Source: CAZTQN01 sp964615765 (lineage in GTDB: Bacteria; Planctomycetota; Phycisphaerae; Phycisphaerales; UBA1924). Taken from it: a stretch of DNA of 64,000 bases. Below are positions 1-8,066 of the stretch, in pieces. Location of the stretch: positions 1 to 64,000 of the forward strand of contig CAZTQN010000011.1 in assembly GCA_964615765.1 (NCBI GenBank). The letters run 5' to 3'. The number at the start of each line of letters is the position of its first letter. Position 1 is the first letter of the stretch. A program made the translations under genes and the position numbers. The notes below the pieces were generated by a model, which worked only from the letters and a program-made list of their open reading frames with translations, was not told the DNA's origin and did no database searches.

Positions 1-1284
1 CAGAACGACATCCTCAAAGAGTTCCACAGCCAGAACGAGTTCATCTACCCGCCCGAGGCCAGCGTCAAGCTCGTCGTCGACACCATCGAGTTCCAGAGCC
101 GCTTCGTCCCCAAGTGGAACAGCGTCTCGATCTCCGGCTACCACATCCGCGAGGCCGGCAGCACCGCGATCCAGGAACTCGCCTTCACGCTCCGCGACGG
201 GATGGAGTACGTCGAGGCCTGCCTCGAACGCGGCATGGACATCGACGCCTTCGCGCCGCGCCTCTCGTTCTTCTTCAACAGCCACAACGAGTTCTTCGAG
301 GAGATCTGCAAGCTCCGCGCGGCCCGGCGCATCTGGGCCCGCATGATGAAGCTCCGCTACGGCGCCAAGAACGAGCGCTCGTGGTATATGAAGACCCACG
401 TGCAGACCGCCGGCTGCTCCCTCACTGAGCAGCAGCCGCTGAACAACATCGTCCGCGTCGCCTACCAGGCGATGGCGGCGGTGCTGGGCGGGTGTCAGAG
501 TCTGCACACCGACTCGATGGACGAAACCCTGGGCCTGCCCACGGAGCAGGCCGTCACCGTCGCGCTCCGCACGCAGCAGATCCTGGCCTACGAAACGGGC
601 GTGACGCGCACGGTCGACCCCTTGGGCGGCTCGTGGTTCATCGAGCAACTGACGGACACGATGGAACGCGAGGCGCTCAACCTGATCGACGACATCGACC
701 GCATGGGCCGCTACGCCGACTGGACGCCCGCCGAGCGGCGCGCCGACACCGGCGCCAACCTCGAGCAGCACCCGGCGTATCAGCCGCGCCGCACGTTCGG
801 TCGCGGCGTCATCGGCGGGATCAACCGCGGGTACTTCCGGCGCCAGATCGCCGAGGCCAGCTACCGCTTCAGCGAAGAGTGCGAAGCCCACGACCGCATC
901 ATCGTCGGCGTCAACGCCTTCACGGAAGGCAGCGACGACCGCCCGATCGACATCCTGCAGATTTCCGAGCAGGTCGAGACGGAGCAGAACCGGCGCCTGT
1001 CGGCGTTCAAGACGGCCCGCGACCCACGCGCGGTCGCCGCGGCCCTCGACCGCATCCGCGCCGCCTGCCGCGGCAAGGACCCGGGCGCGGCGGGCTCGCC
1101 CGAAGCGAACAGCAGCACCCCGACGCCGGACGCCGTCCGCACCGCGGCGGGCACGCTGGGCCTGGCCCCCGACAACGTCATGCCCGCGCTGGTCGCCGGC
1201 GCGCTGTCACGCTGCACGCTGGGCGAGATGGTGCAGGCGATGGCGGATGTGTACGGGCGGTATACGGGCGGGCCGGAGTGGTAA
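1..1284 (+). CDS. Methylmalonyl-CoA mutase large (catalytic) subunit, 5'-truncated by window edge
   Basis: The frame is open from base 1, so the start lies upstream; 427 codons are visible. The family interconverts methylmalonyl-CoA and succinyl-CoA using adenosylcobalamin, in propionate or branched-chain degradation. Family-typical segments are SGYHIREAGS (visible residues about 45-54), the RTQQILAYETGV helix (about 190) and DPLGGSWFIE (about 206-215). The protein ends at YTGGPEW with no DxHxxG cobalamin-binding domain, so that domain is probably a separate subunit encoded outside the window; a closely related mutase such as isobutyryl-CoA mutase is possible. A short Ala/Pro/Ser linker (codons about 360-380) precedes the C-terminal helix. 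A DUF6883 gene starts 3 nt after the stop. Confidence 0.9.
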   Translation, partial: QNDILKEFHSQNEFIYPPEASVKLVVDTIEFQSRFVPKWNSVSISGYHIREAGSTAIQELAFTLRDGMEYVEACLERGMDIDAFAPRLSFFFNSHNEFFEEICKLRAARRIWARMMKLRYGAKNERSWYMKTHVQTAGCSLTEQQPLNNIVRVAYQAMAAVLGGCQSLHTDSMDETLGLPTEQAVTVALRTQQILAYETGVTRTVDPLGGSWFIEQLTDTMEREALNLIDDIDRMGRYADWTPAERRADTGANLEQHPAYQPRRTFGRGVIGGINRGYFRRQIAEASYRFSEECEAHDRIIVGVNAFTEGSDDRPIDILQISEQVETEQNRRLSAFKTARDPRAVAAALDRIRAACRGKDPGAAGSPEANSSTPTPDAVRTAAGTLGLAPDNVMPALVAGALSRCTLGEMVQAMADVYGRYTGGPEW

Positions 1285-1287
1285 AGC

Positions 1288-1620
1288 TTGAACGCGCACG
1301 ATCTCCAACCGCGGTCTGTCGCGATTTCGAAGATTACTGCCTATCTGCTCAACGAAGATCATCCACAGGGCGGTGCCAAGGCTCGCTTCTTCATCAACTG
1401 CGGCTTCAGCCTTTCCCGCCCCGATGAGCTTCGCGTTGCACTTATGGACCACCCGAACACCGCTCGGCTATCGAACACAAGGCGCACGCCCTTCGGTATT
1501 ACGTGCGGAGTCGACGGTCCGCTTGACACGCCGAAGGGGCCGCGGCTCGTTCGCACGGTTTGGACGCGATCCGAGAACAGCCCGATGTATCTCCTCGTGA
1601 CCGCATACCCTATCGAGTAG
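1288..1620 (+). CDS. DUF6883 domain protein, possible toxin-like partner of the next gene
   Basis: A 110-residue soluble protein. I chose TTG at 1288 because GGAG at 1275-1278 lies 9 nt upstream, inside the end of the mutase gene. The sequence KITAYLLNEDHPQGGAKARF followed by FINCGF and a later ALMDHP resembles DUF6883 (LLNPDHPxGGxKAxFF). That domain also occurs at the C-termini of polymorphic toxins, but no activity is known to me. It is followed 12 nt later by a DUF4926 gene, a pairing I believe recurs in bacteria. The pair interrupts an otherwise metabolic neighbourhood. Toxin-antitoxin-like function is an inference from size and pairing only. Confidence 0.6.
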   Translation: MNAHDLQPRSVAISKITAYLLNEDHPQGGAKARFFINCGFSLSRPDELRVALMDHPNTARLSNTRRTPFGITCGVDGPLDTPKGPRLVRTVWTRSENSPMYLLVTAYPIE

Positions 1621-1632
1621 TCGGAGAACACC

Positions 1633-1866
1633 GTGCCCGCGATCCCCGAACACAGCCAGGCCGTGCTCACCATCGATCTGCCCGAGTTCGGGCTGGTCGC
1701 CGGCGACGTCGGCGTTGTTGTGCACGTGTACGCGAATGGCGAGGCCTACGACCTCGAGTTCTTCACCGCGGTCGGCGAAACCATCGACGTCGTGACCGTT
1801 CAGAGCACCCATGTTCGCCCCGTCGCGCGCGAAGACGTGCTGCACGTACGCCGACGCGCGGGCTAA
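1633..1866 (+). CDS. DUF4926 domain small protein
   Basis: A 77-residue protein starting at GTG 1633, with GGAG at 1623-1626 six nt upstream. The pattern LTIDLPEFGLVAGDVGVVV, then HVYANGEAYDLEFF and THVRPV, matches DUF4926, a small beta-rich domain with an SH3-like appearance. It has no signal peptide or membrane segment. Its position directly after the DUF6883 gene suggests a co-transcribed two-gene cassette in which this member might be an antidote or accessory protein; that role is inference. Confidence 0.65.
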   Translation: MPAIPEHSQAVLTIDLPEFGLVAGDVGVVVHVYANGEAYDLEFFTAVGETIDVVTVQSTHVRPVAREDVLHVRRRAG

Positions 1867-1959
1867 CGGTTTCGAAGCTCGTCATCGCCGCTCCACCGGC
1901 ACGATCCCCTCGGCCTCCCGGCCCGCTTAACCTTGCCGGGTTCGCCAGAGGAGTCTCCC

Positions 1960-3705
1960 GTGCCGCCCGTTGACGCTTCGCACTCGCACGACGACGCCGC
2001 TTCGTCCACGCACCAGCCCGCCGCCGCGCACAATGGCGGCGTGCACACCGACGACGCCCCCCCCACCACGCGCGAGCGCGGCCTCGTCCCCGTGCACCGT
2101 GCGCCCGCACGCTCCGCCCGCGCCCCGGGCCTGAACTTCGGCGAAGCATGGTCGTACGCCCCCGCGCCGGAGACCGTGAAGGTCGCCATCGCCGAGCGCT
2201 ACGGCCTGTTCATCAACGGGCGCTTCGTCGAGCCCGCGCAGGCGAAGACGCGGGTTGGGCGCGCGTCGAGCGACGGGCCCCGCCCCTATTTCGACACCAT
2301 CAACCCCGCGACCGAGCAGCCGCTCACGCAGGTCGCGCTCGCCGGCCAAGCCGACGTCAATGCCGCCGTCGCCGCCGCTCGCGCCGCCCTGCGCGCGTGG
2401 GCCGCGCTGCCCGCGCTCGAACGCGGCAAGTTCCTCTTCCGCATCGCCCGCCGCATCCAAGAACGCGCCCGCGAACTCGCCGTGCTGGAAACGCTCGACG
2501 GCGGAAAGCCCATCCGCGAGTCGCGCGACGTCGATCTCCCGCTGGTCGCGCAGCACTTCTTCTACCACGCCGGCTGGGCCGACAAGCTCGCCTTCGCCGG
2601 GCTGGGCAGCGCCCCGCGCCCGCTCGGCGTGTGCGCCCAGATCATCCCATGGAACTTCCCGTTGCTCATGGCCGCGTGGAAAATCGCGCCCGCGCTCGCC
2701 TGCGGCAACACCGTCGTCCTCAAGCCCGCCGAGACCACGCCGCTCACCGCCCTCCGCCTCGCGGAGATTTTCGATGAAGTCGGCCTCCCGCCGGGCGTGG
2801 TCAACATCATCACCGGCGACGGCTCGACGGGGGCCGCGCTGGTCGATCATCCCGACATTGACAAGGTCGCCTTCACCGGCTCGACGGAAGTCGGCAAGGC
2901 CATCGCCCGCGCCGTCGCCCGCCGCGCGAAGTCCGGGCAGCGCGTGCCGGAACTGACGCTCGAACTCGGCGGCAAGAGCGCCAACATCATCTGCGAGGAC
3001 GCCTCGATCGATCAGGCCGTCGAGGGCATCATCCAGGGCATCTTCTTCAACCAGGGGCACGTCTGCTGCGCCGGCTCGCGCCTGCTGGTGCAGGAATCGA
3101 TCCGCGATCAGATCGTCGCCAAGCTGACCATCCGCCTCGCGAGCCTGCGCGTGGGCGATCCGATGGACAAGAACACCGACGTCGGCGCCATCAACTCCCG
3201 CGCTCAGCTCGACCGCATCACGCAGTACATCGACCGCGGCGTCGACGACGGGGCCGCGCTCCACGTCCCCGGGCACGGCTCGCTCCCGCCCGGCCAATCC
3301 TGCGACGCCGCCGAGCGCGACGGCCCGTCCGCACGCGACCTCGCCCGCGCCGGCCTGCCCGAACGCGGCTATTTCTGCCGCCCCTGCTTCTTCGACAACG
3401 TCCAGCCCAGCCACGCGATCGCGCGCGAAGAAATCTTCGGCCCCGTGCTCGCGATGATGACCTTCCGCACGCCTGAGGAAGCCATCCAGCGCGCGAACAA
3501 CACACCCTACGGCCTCGCCGCCGGCGTGTGGACCGACAAGGGCAGCAAGATCTTCGACATCGCCCGCCGCCTCGAAGCCGGCGTTGTCTGGCTCAACACC
3601 TACAACAAGTTCGACCCCGCCTCGCCCTTCGGCGGGTTCAAGGAGAGCGGCTTCGGACGCGAAGGCGGACGCCAGGGCCTTCGCGCGTATCTGCGCAGTT
3701 CGTAA
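1960..3705 (+). CDS. NAD(P)-dependent aldehyde dehydrogenase
   Basis: A 581-residue ALDH-superfamily enzyme oxidising an aldehyde to the acid; substrate not determinable here. I chose GTG 1960 because AGAGGAG at 1947-1953 sits 6 nt upstream. Active-site features: PWNFPL (Asn232, oxyanion), LELGGKS (Glu335, general base) and the catalytic Cys369 in GHVCCAGSR, with the late EEIFGPVL motif. The protein is longer than the usual 480-500 residues because of a disordered His/Ala/Pro-rich N-terminus (about 80 residues) and an insertion near residues 440-465 before the conserved GYF segment. A VOC gene follows 17 nt downstream and may be co-transcribed. Confidence 0.93.
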   Translation: MPPVDASHSHDDAASSTHQPAAAHNGGVHTDDAPPTTRERGLVPVHRAPARSARAPGLNFGEAWSYAPAPETVKVAIAERYGLFINGRFVEPAQAKTRVGRASSDGPRPYFDTINPATEQPLTQVALAGQADVNAAVAAARAALRAWAALPALERGKFLFRIARRIQERARELAVLETLDGGKPIRESRDVDLPLVAQHFFYHAGWADKLAFAGLGSAPRPLGVCAQIIPWNFPLLMAAWKIAPALACGNTVVLKPAETTPLTALRLAEIFDEVGLPPGVVNIITGDGSTGAALVDHPDIDKVAFTGSTEVGKAIARAVARRAKSGQRVPELTLELGGKSANIICEDASIDQAVEGIIQGIFFNQGHVCCAGSRLLVQESIRDQIVAKLTIRLASLRVGDPMDKNTDVGAINSRAQLDRITQYIDRGVDDGAALHVPGHGSLPPGQSCDAAERDGPSARDLARAGLPERGYFCRPCFFDNVQPSHAIAREEIFGPVLAMMTFRTPEEAIQRANNTPYGLAAGVWTDKGSKIFDIARRLEAGVVWLNTYNKFDPASPFGGFKESGFGREGGRQGLRAYLRSS

Positions 3706-3722
3706 GCCGGAACCCGCACACC

Positions 3723-4118
3723 ATGCCCATCCGCGGCTTGCACCATCTCGCCGTGATCTGCGCCGACTACCCGCGCTCCCGCCGGTTCTATGTCGACACG
3801 CTGGGCTTCCGCGTCGTTGCCGAGAACTACCGCGCCGACCGCGACTCGTGGAAGCTCGACCTCGCGCTCCCCGACGGCGTGCAGATCGAACTCTTCTCGT
3901 TCCCCAGCCCGCCGCCCCGCCCAACCCGCCCCGAAGCCCGCGGCCTGCGCCACCTCGCGCTCCGCGTGGACGACCTCGACGCCGAGATCCGCCGCCTCAC
4001 CACCCTCGGCGTGCCCGTCGAACCCGTCCGCACCGACGAACACACCGGCGCCCGCTTCACCTTCTTCCCCGACCCCGACGCCCTGCCCATCGAGCTGTAC
4101 GAAATCCGCGACGAATGA
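3723..4118 (+). CDS. VOC-family protein (glyoxalase I/YaeR-like)
   Basis: A 131-residue vicinal-oxygen-chelate protein made of two paired beta-alpha-beta modules. Candidate metal ligands are the His of GLHHLAVI, the Glu of IELFSF, the His of LRHLALRV and the C-terminal Glu of IELYEI, matching the H/E/H/E pattern of glyoxalase-like enzymes. The closest recognised group is YaeR/GloA2-like, whose substrate is unknown. It lies 17 nt after the aldehyde dehydrogenase and could handle a related electrophile, which is inference from context. The gene ends 19 nt before tRNA-Gly. Confidence 0.8.
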   Translation: MPIRGLHHLAVICADYPRSRRFYVDTLGFRVVAENYRADRDSWKLDLALPDGVQIELFSFPSPPPRPTRPEARGLRHLALRVDDLDAEIRRLTTLGVPVEPVRTDEHTGARFTFFPDPDALPIELYEIRDE

Positions 4119-4121
4119 CGC

Positions 4122-4127
4122 TACTAT
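4122..4127 (+). promoter_or_regulatory. Possible -10 element of the tRNA-Gly gene
   Basis: TACTAT lies 10 nt before the first base of the tRNA, in GCTACTATCC, comparable to GCTATACTGG before tRNA-Ser. No convincing -35 box is visible because the site abuts the VOC gene stop. Confidence 0.35.
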
Positions 4128-4137
4128 CCGATACTCT

Positions 4138-4209
4138 GCGGGCGTAACTCAATGGCAGAGTGCCAGCCTTCCATGCTGGATGTTGAGGGTTCGAGTCCCT
4201 TCGCCCGCT
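4138..4209 (+). tRNA. tRNA-Gly (anticodon TCC)
   Basis: A full cloverleaf can be drawn by eye. The acceptor stem GCGGGCG (4138-4144) pairs with CGCCCGC (4202-4208), discriminator T4209. The D-stem is ACTC/GAGT. The anticodon stem CCAGC/GCTGG encloses the loop CTTCCAT with TCC at 4170-4172. The T-arm is GAGGG-TTCGAGT-CCCTT with one G-T pair. No CCA is encoded, so it would be added after transcription. A nuclease-like gene follows immediately, so this tRNA could be an integration site, but no integrase or att duplication is seen. Confidence 0.95.
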
Positions 4210-4418
4210 TTCGCAGTCCTGCACTACGCAGGCGGTTCCGATCTCGATCGCCTCCCCTCGGAGCGACTGCGCGGGCTGCTTGCAGCCTCCGGCCTCAAAT
4301 GGAGTTGACCCGCCCACGTGCTTTATCCATCAAGGTTGCCGTGGAGGTGGTGTGGCACGCTTACCGGAGTTTTCGAATCATCGATAGTGACTTGGGCCCA
4401 AGAGAGGATCTTCGCCGC

Positions 4419-5333
4419 ATGAGCGAACTGCGACTGTTCAAGATCGCCAACGGCAAGGCCGCCGAAGTCTCGGGCACCGCCGGCGGGCTGGAGAAATCCC
4501 TCCAGACCCTCATCGAGACCAACCTCGATGCCATGCTCGGCGTCCGCTTTGTGGCCTCCGAGCACTCAACGGGCAAACTCCACGGCGGGCGGATCGACAC
4601 CCTCGGAATCGACGAGAACAACAACCCCGTCATCCTCGAATACAAGCGAGCCATCAGCGAGAACGTCGTCAGCCAAGGGCTCTACTACCTCGACTGGCTT
4701 CTCGACCACAAGGCCGAGTTCAAACTCCTCGTGCTCGATCGCTTCGGCAAGGTGGAGGCCGACGCAATCGACTGGACATCCCCGCGCCTCATCTGCGTCG
4801 CCGCCGACTTTACCAAGCACGACGAGCACGCCGTCCGCCAGATCAACCGGAACATCGATCTCGTCCGCTACCGTCGCTTTGGGGGCGACCTGCTCGCCCT
4901 CGAACTCCTGACCAGCACCACCGCCGATCCAATCTTCGTCGAGGAGGAGCCCAACAAGTCCAAGGCAAGCAAGCCCTCCGGCGACAAGCCGGTTGCTCAG
5001 GCAATCGCCGAGATGGACCAACCGCTCCGCGACCTGTGGGAGGAACTGCGGGCCTACACGCTCGGGCTCGGGAGCGACGTGACCGAGAAGGGGACGAAGC
5101 TCTACATCGCCTTCCGCCGCCTCCGGAACTTCATGACCGTCTGTGTGCTCAAGAGTGGGCTCACGCTCTACCTTCACCTGGACCCCGACACGGTGACGAT
5201 TGAGGAGGGTTTCGCCCGGGACGTGCGCAGAATCGGTCACTGGGGCACGGGCGACCTGGAGCTTTGGGTAAAGGACAAAGCTTCGCTGGTCAAAGCCTTG
5301 CCGCTGGTGGCGCGTGCATATGAGGGGAAGTAA
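4419..5333 (+). CDS. PD-(D/E)xK-like nuclease domain plus DUF5655 protein
   Basis: I chose ATG 4419, preceded by AGAGAGGA at 4401-4408; the longer reading frame runs back over the tRNA and cannot be real. The 304-residue protein has an N-terminal half with Asp60 in GRIDTLGI and Glu74-Tyr-Lys76 in ILEYKRA, a D...ExK arrangement seen in restriction-like nucleases. The C-terminal half (about 205-304) resembles DUF5655, a putative transport or nucleic-acid-associated domain. An acidic/lysine-rich linker at about 175-190 joins them. No partner methylase is adjacent, so a restriction role is unproven. Its place directly downstream of tRNA-Gly suggests an acquired gene. Confidence 0.7.
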   Translation: MSELRLFKIANGKAAEVSGTAGGLEKSLQTLIETNLDAMLGVRFVASEHSTGKLHGGRIDTLGIDENNNPVILEYKRAISENVVSQGLYYLDWLLDHKAEFKLLVLDRFGKVEADAIDWTSPRLICVAADFTKHDEHAVRQINRNIDLVRYRRFGGDLLALELLTSTTADPIFVEEEPNKSKASKPSGDKPVAQAIAEMDQPLRDLWEELRAYTLGLGSDVTEKGTKLYIAFRRLRNFMTVCVLKSGLTLYLHLDPDTVTIEEGFARDVRRIGHWGTGDLELWVKDKASLVKALPLVARAYEGK

Positions 5334-5397
5334 GTGAACGTCGGGTCAGTCCACGCTCAATCAACGGAAGCCAAGATCCGCCGCTACCTCCGCTCCC

Positions 5398-7785
5398 TCA
5401 CCCGCACCCCGCGAAGTACCCCGCCAGGAAGTCGAACAGGTCCTGCACACTCAGCCCGCCGCCGTTGAAGTCGGCTGTTGGGCTGGCGGCGAAGTAGGCA
5501 CCGAGGAAGTCGAACAGGTCTTGCACCGTGAGCGTGCCGGACTGGTTGAAGTCCGCGAAGCAGCACGGCGTGGTCGCCGCGGGCAAGACGTTGCACGCGC
5601 TGCCGGCTCCGGCGAAGGACGTGTTGGGACCGACGCACTGGTCCGCCGCGCTCAGGGTGCACGTCGAACCCCGGCAGCACGCGCCGCCTGCGCCAATCAG
5701 CGTCCCGCTGACCACGATCACGCCGTCGGTGTACAGGCGCGTCGTGTCCCACGTCAGGTTCGCGTACCCGGTGTTGTAAATCGGCAGATCTGGCAAACCG
5801 ACGGGCAGATGCGCCGCGTCGATCGGGATGTTGGCGAACTGTCCCGCGACCGGCCCGCCGAAGTCGAAGAGGTTGAACGTGTCGCCGGGGCGGACGTCGT
5901 TGAGCCAGTAGCTGCTGCCGGCCGCGGTGAACGTGTCGGCGTTCGCGGTGAGCGCCCCGTCAAGGCTCGCGTCGCTCGCGATGATCAGCGTCTGCTCCCC
6001 GTTGACATTCAGCCGCGTCGGGACCGACATGATCATCTGCAGCCCCGCGTTCACGTCCTGCGTGTAGCGCCCCGGCCGGGGGCCGTTCGGCACAATCTCG
6101 ATCGTCTGGTTGAACAGCGCCGGCGATCCGTTGGGTTCGACCGCGACGATGCCGTTGTTGGTCAGGTCCGCCTCGATGCGCCCGCTTCCGCGCAGCACGC
6201 CCGGCGCCGGCACCACCAGCGCGGCGTCTCCCCAGTCAAACACGCGCCCGGCCCGCAGTTCCAGCGTTCCCGCCCGCCAATCGAACCGCGCGCCCTCGTT
6301 CCGCGCCCGCAGCCGCTCGAGCGAGAGCAGCGGCGAATCGCTGTCAACGCCAAGCTGCACGCGCCCGCCAAGTTCCTGGGCCTGGATGCCCGTGGCCTCG
6401 AACATCTCGAGCTCATCGAACGTGGCGTTGATCATGTTCGCGATGATCATGAACCCGGTGCCGGTGTTCCCGATGCCGACGTAGCGCGCCGTGATCTGCG
6501 CGCCGCCATCGCCGCTCGGGTCGAGAGTGGCCTCGCCAATGCCATCGTTGGTGCCGACGAACACGTTGCCGTTGATGATGGTTGTGGAGTTGAGCCCGAC
6601 GCTGAAGTACCCGTTCGACGGCGTGTATTCGGTGGGTCCGGTGTGCCCGAGATCGCCGACGACCAGGTCGCCGTTGAGCGTGAAATCGCCGAAGCCGTTG
6701 CTGAGCGACCCGACGGCCCCGTCGATCCCGACGAACGCGTTGCCGGTCGCCGTGACACCGAGATTGCGCCCGCCGACGACCATGCCGCCGTCGGCGCGAA
6801 CCACGCCGAGGCTGGCGTCATCAATCGCTCCGCGCCCGACCATGAACGCCAGGTTCGTCGCATCAGGCTGCACGACGATGTCGCTGAGCAGCGTCGCCAA
6901 ACCCTGACCCGCGTTAACGCCCACCTGCACGCCCGCGTTGAAGGCGACGTCCGGCTGGTCGATGAACGTTTCGTCGATCGAGAGCGTGCCGGAAGAGCGC
7001 GTCGTGCCGACCGCCAGCGCGCCCGTGCCGACGCCGACGAACACCGGGCCGTTGAACGTGGAGTTGGCGAAGTCGCCGACGATCACCGTCCCGCTCCCGC
7101 CGTCGACCCCGACAATCGTCCCACCCTCGACGCCGATGCCCGACGGCAAGCCGGGCGCGCCGATCACGCTCACGCTCCCCACCGACACCACATCGCGCAC
7201 GGCGTCAAATCCCCGACCAACCTCCAGCCGAAACGCCACCGACAGCGGCGCGTTGACAAGATCGATCGACGCGCTCGCGCCGTTCCGCGCCACCCGCAGC
7301 GGCTCAGTCGTTGACTGGTGCGCCACGCCCCACCGATTGCCCGCCACGACCACGTTCGAACCGCCCCGCGTGCCCACATCGAACACGCCTTGACCCACCG
7401 TCAGCGTCCCCGCGAACGGCAGCACGGTGTCGCCCATGTCCAAGGTCAGGCGGCTGAGTTCCGGGCTGGGCGAGAGCGCCGAGTCCGCAACCAGGCTCTG
7501 CGCCGCCGCGTTCGGGAACCCGTAGATCGGCGTGACCCCGAAGAACTTGACCAGCGTGAGCACATCGACGCCGATCGGTCGCCCGAAGCGCACGTCGGAC
7601 GTCCCCGTCGGCACGCCGATCGGGTCCCACAGCGCGGGCTCGAACCACGTCGCCGTCGGGCTCGCGGGCGTGCCGACGCTCATGTCGGCCCATTCCACCG
7701 GCGCCGCCAACGCGGCGGTGCCGATTCCGGTCGCGCCGAACCCCAGGCCCACCGCGCGCACCCATCGCCGCGACATCGCGCTCAT
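5398..7785 (-). CDS. Secreted beta-repeat protein with C-terminal GC-type dockerin
   Basis: A 795-residue predicted exported protein. I chose the ATG at 7785 because GGAG lies 7 nt upstream (the adjacent ATG at 7788 is an alternative) and the product then opens with a basic n-region and a hydrophobic stretch ending in a TAALAAP cleavage-like site. The middle is a long run of Gly/Val/Asn-rich beta-strand repeats (NxxxxVGxxxG, GxLTVGQG) typical of beta-helical surface proteins. The C-terminus carries two calcium-binding dockerin-like repeats, DFNQSGTLTVQDLFDFL and ADFNGGGLSVQDLFDFL, ending in AGYFAGCG. The cargo anchored and its cognate receptor are not known. The next gene upstream on this strand is a paralogue. 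Confidence 0.85.
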   Translation of the reverse strand: MSAMSRRWVRAVGLGFGATGIGTAALAAPVEWADMSVGTPASPTATWFEPALWDPIGVPTGTSDVRFGRPIGVDVLTLVKFFGVTPIYGFPNAAAQSLVADSALSPSPELSRLTLDMGDTVLPFAGTLTVGQGVFDVGTRGGSNVVVAGNRWGVAHQSTTEPLRVARNGASASIDLVNAPLSVAFRLEVGRGFDAVRDVVSVGSVSVIGAPGLPSGIGVEGGTIVGVDGGSGTVIVGDFANSTFNGPVFVGVGTGALAVGTTRSSGTLSIDETFIDQPDVAFNAGVQVGVNAGQGLATLLSDIVVQPDATNLAFMVGRGAIDDASLGVVRADGGMVVGGRNLGVTATGNAFVGIDGAVGSLSNGFGDFTLNGDLVVGDLGHTGPTEYTPSNGYFSVGLNSTTIINGNVFVGTNDGIGEATLDPSGDGGAQITARYVGIGNTGTGFMIIANMINATFDELEMFEATGIQAQELGGRVQLGVDSDSPLLSLERLRARNEGARFDWRAGTLELRAGRVFDWGDAALVVPAPGVLRGSGRIEADLTNNGIVAVEPNGSPALFNQTIEIVPNGPRPGRYTQDVNAGLQMIMSVPTRLNVNGEQTLIIASDASLDGALTANADTFTAAGSSYWLNDVRPGDTFNLFDFGGPVAGQFANIPIDAAHLPVGLPDLPIYNTGYANLTWDTTRLYTDGVIVVSGTLIGAGGACCRGSTCTLSAADQCVGPNTSFAGAGSACNVLPAATTPCCFADFNQSGTLTVQDLFDFLGAYFAASPTADFNGGGLSVQDLFDFLAGYFAGCG

Positions 7786-7915
7786 CATCTCGCTCCAGCC
7801 CGCCCGCCGCCCGCCAAACGCGCCGCCTGCACCGCCAGGCTGGCTCGCCAGTATGCCACCCGCCATCACGACTGTCAATAGAAATGCCTGCCGGGCCCGT
7901 TCCAACCCGCGATCG

Positions 7916-7938
7916 CCGATCCTGAGCCCCAGGATCGG
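7916..7938. other. Perfect 9-bp hairpin upstream of the first dockerin-protein gene
   Basis: CCGATCCTG (7916-7924) and its exact reverse complement CAGGATCGG (7930-7938) enclose a 5-nt loop. It lies in the presumed 5' leader of the minus-strand gene starting at 7785, so it may be a leader structure, operator or transcript-end element. No U-tract follows it on either strand. Confidence 0.5.
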
Positions 7939-8003
7939 AGTATCCCCGAAAGCCGCGGGCCTCCGGGACCGCGGTTGGTTGGTTCTACCGCGTCAAAGCA
8001 ACA

Positions 8004-8025
8004 CCGCCGCGGTCTCCCGCGGCGG
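8004..8025 (-). terminator. Probable terminator of the 8067-11432 gene
   Basis: CCGCCGCGG and CCGCGGCGG form a perfect 9-bp GC stem with the loop TCTC, 42 nt past the stop codon of the minus-strand gene at 8067. On the minus strand it is followed by TGTTGCTTTGA, a poor U-tract, so intrinsic termination is plausible rather than certain. Confidence 0.5.
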
Positions 8026-8066
8026 CATCGTCAGTGGTGGATCCGGTCTGGATGTTCTCTCTCGAC

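Noticed and set aside
4138..4419. tRNA-Gly as a proven integration (att) site
   Set aside because: No integrase gene and no duplicated tRNA 3' end was found downstream.
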